A stretch of DNA of 27,110 nucleotides from an uncultured bacterium (GTDB lineage: Bacteria > Patescibacteriota > Dojkabacteria > SC72): contig CALDJM010000037.1 of assembly GCA_937899155.1 (NCBI GenBank), positions 1 through 27,110 on the forward strand. The letters are read 5' to 3'. Position numbers and translations under genes: made by a program. The notes beneath the pieces are model-generated. The model was not told where the DNA came from. It did no database searches and saw only the letters and a program-made list of their open reading frames with translations. Each line of letters opens with the position of its first letter. Position 1 is the stretch's first letter. Of this stretch, positions 26,765 through 27,110 are shown piece after piece.

Positions 26765-27110
26765 TTATTTACAATGTTTATTTAATATTTTCTGGAAATC
26801 TTTATATCTATTATTCACTCCTCTTGCTATCTCCCAATCCTTCTCATCAAAGTATCTTAGATATGGATGTCCTTGATTACAGTATATCTGTAAAAGATTT
26901 GGTAAATTAACTCCTACAACTTGAAAAACTTCTTTTTCATTGTCCTCTTGTTCTATGGCTGTACTGATAACTCTCCCACATAGTGATCCTCTAATAAGAT
27001 GTTTAGTGATGAGTCTCAGCCCTGTATCTGTTAGATCAGAAGGGTCGTATCTCTTTGGAGAACTACCGTTTTCTGGATTTGTTGTGTTGAAAAGTTTAAA
27101 AATAGTTGCT
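26765..27110 (-). CDS. Hypothetical protein, C-terminal part (5' end outside window)
   Basis: The minus frame is open from the right edge to TAA at 26765-26767, covering 114 codons. It reads PKRYDPSDLTDTGLRLITKH, then GSLCGRVISTAIEQEDNEKEVFQVVGVNLP, and ends YFDEKDWEIARGVNNRYKDFQKILNKHCK. Mixed polarity and no codon bias problem make it look real, and it is the only long frame in this stretch. No membrane segment, and no motif that I recognise. It ends about 90 bases before the peroxiredoxin start on the same strand, so the two could be linked. Confidence 0.6.
   Translation of the reverse strand, partial: ATIFKLFNTTNPENGSSPKRYDPSDLTDTGLRLITKHLIRGSLCGRVISTAIEQEDNEKEVFQVVGVNLPNLLQIYCNQGHPYLRYFDEKDWEIARGVNNRYKDFQKILNKHCK

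Noticed and set aside
1..27110. CRISPR array, insertion sequence or transposase
   Set aside because: No regularly spaced repeats of 20-40 bp, no transposase motif and no terminal inverted repeats were found. The only long direct repeat is the 70-bp pair at 8241 and 9085.
1..27110. UGA recoded as Gly or Trp, as in some CPR or mycoplasma-like lineages
   Set aside because: No in-frame TGA is needed in any conserved gene, Trp is encoded by TGG, and TGA ends the hydrolase gene at 25862.

Overview
The window is low-GC (AT-rich) bacterial DNA using the standard code. UGA still acts as a stop, for example at the end of the hydrolase gene at 25862. Several traits point to a small-genome, CPR/Patescibacteria-like bacterium: compact convergent and overlapping genes, a ProRS without room for an editing insert, a bacterial Elp3, a type-4 UDG-like enzyme, an archaeal-like UPF0200-type kinase, many secreted or membrane proteins of unknown role, and start codons placed directly after a -10 box (leaderless mRNAs). 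This placement is an inference from gene content; no marker gene in the window settles the phylum.

Layout. 1-1990: the end of a DUF456 membrane protein (+), facing a minus-strand pair made of a secreted M23 endopeptidase and a beta-propeller-like exported protein. 2068-6628: secA, a DUF3955 membrane protein, an acidic zinc-ribbon protein behind a clear promoter, and a ClpP-family protein. 6743-9084: an accessory islet with a P-loop kinase, an orphan CdiA-CT-like nuclease, a decayed nucleotidyltransferase remnant, a NYN-domain RNase and two candidate minus-strand hairpin RNAs. The right part of this islet is bracketed by two copies of a 70-bp sequence holding the promoter and first codons of the next gene. 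9096-15112: a tightly overlapping operon of two GT4 glycosyltransferases, a polyprenyl-phosphate sugar transferase, recO and a large FN3 surface/membrane protein. 15168-15239: tRNA-Lys(CTT).

15338-27110: mostly single housekeeping genes on both strands, including elp3, ndk, a type-4 uracil-DNA glycosylase, an SDR oxidoreductase, two tandem dCTP-deaminase/dUTPase-fold paralogues, ogt, proS and a peroxiredoxin with a cysteine-rich leader. Between them lie small genes of unknown function, an Excalibur-domain protein and a 52-aa membrane protein. Intrinsic terminators sit between convergent pairs.

The most unusual signals are these. (1) A compact minus-strand RNA gene at about 8971-9046 has a consensus promoter, two hairpins of matching design and a U10 tail. 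(2) The 70-bp duplication flanks the NYN/RNA cassette. (3) The tandem Dcd paralogues have lost complementary parts of the catalytic signature. (4) The UDG has lost two of its four predicted Fe-S ligands. (5) Leaderless, extended -10 promoters recur through the window.
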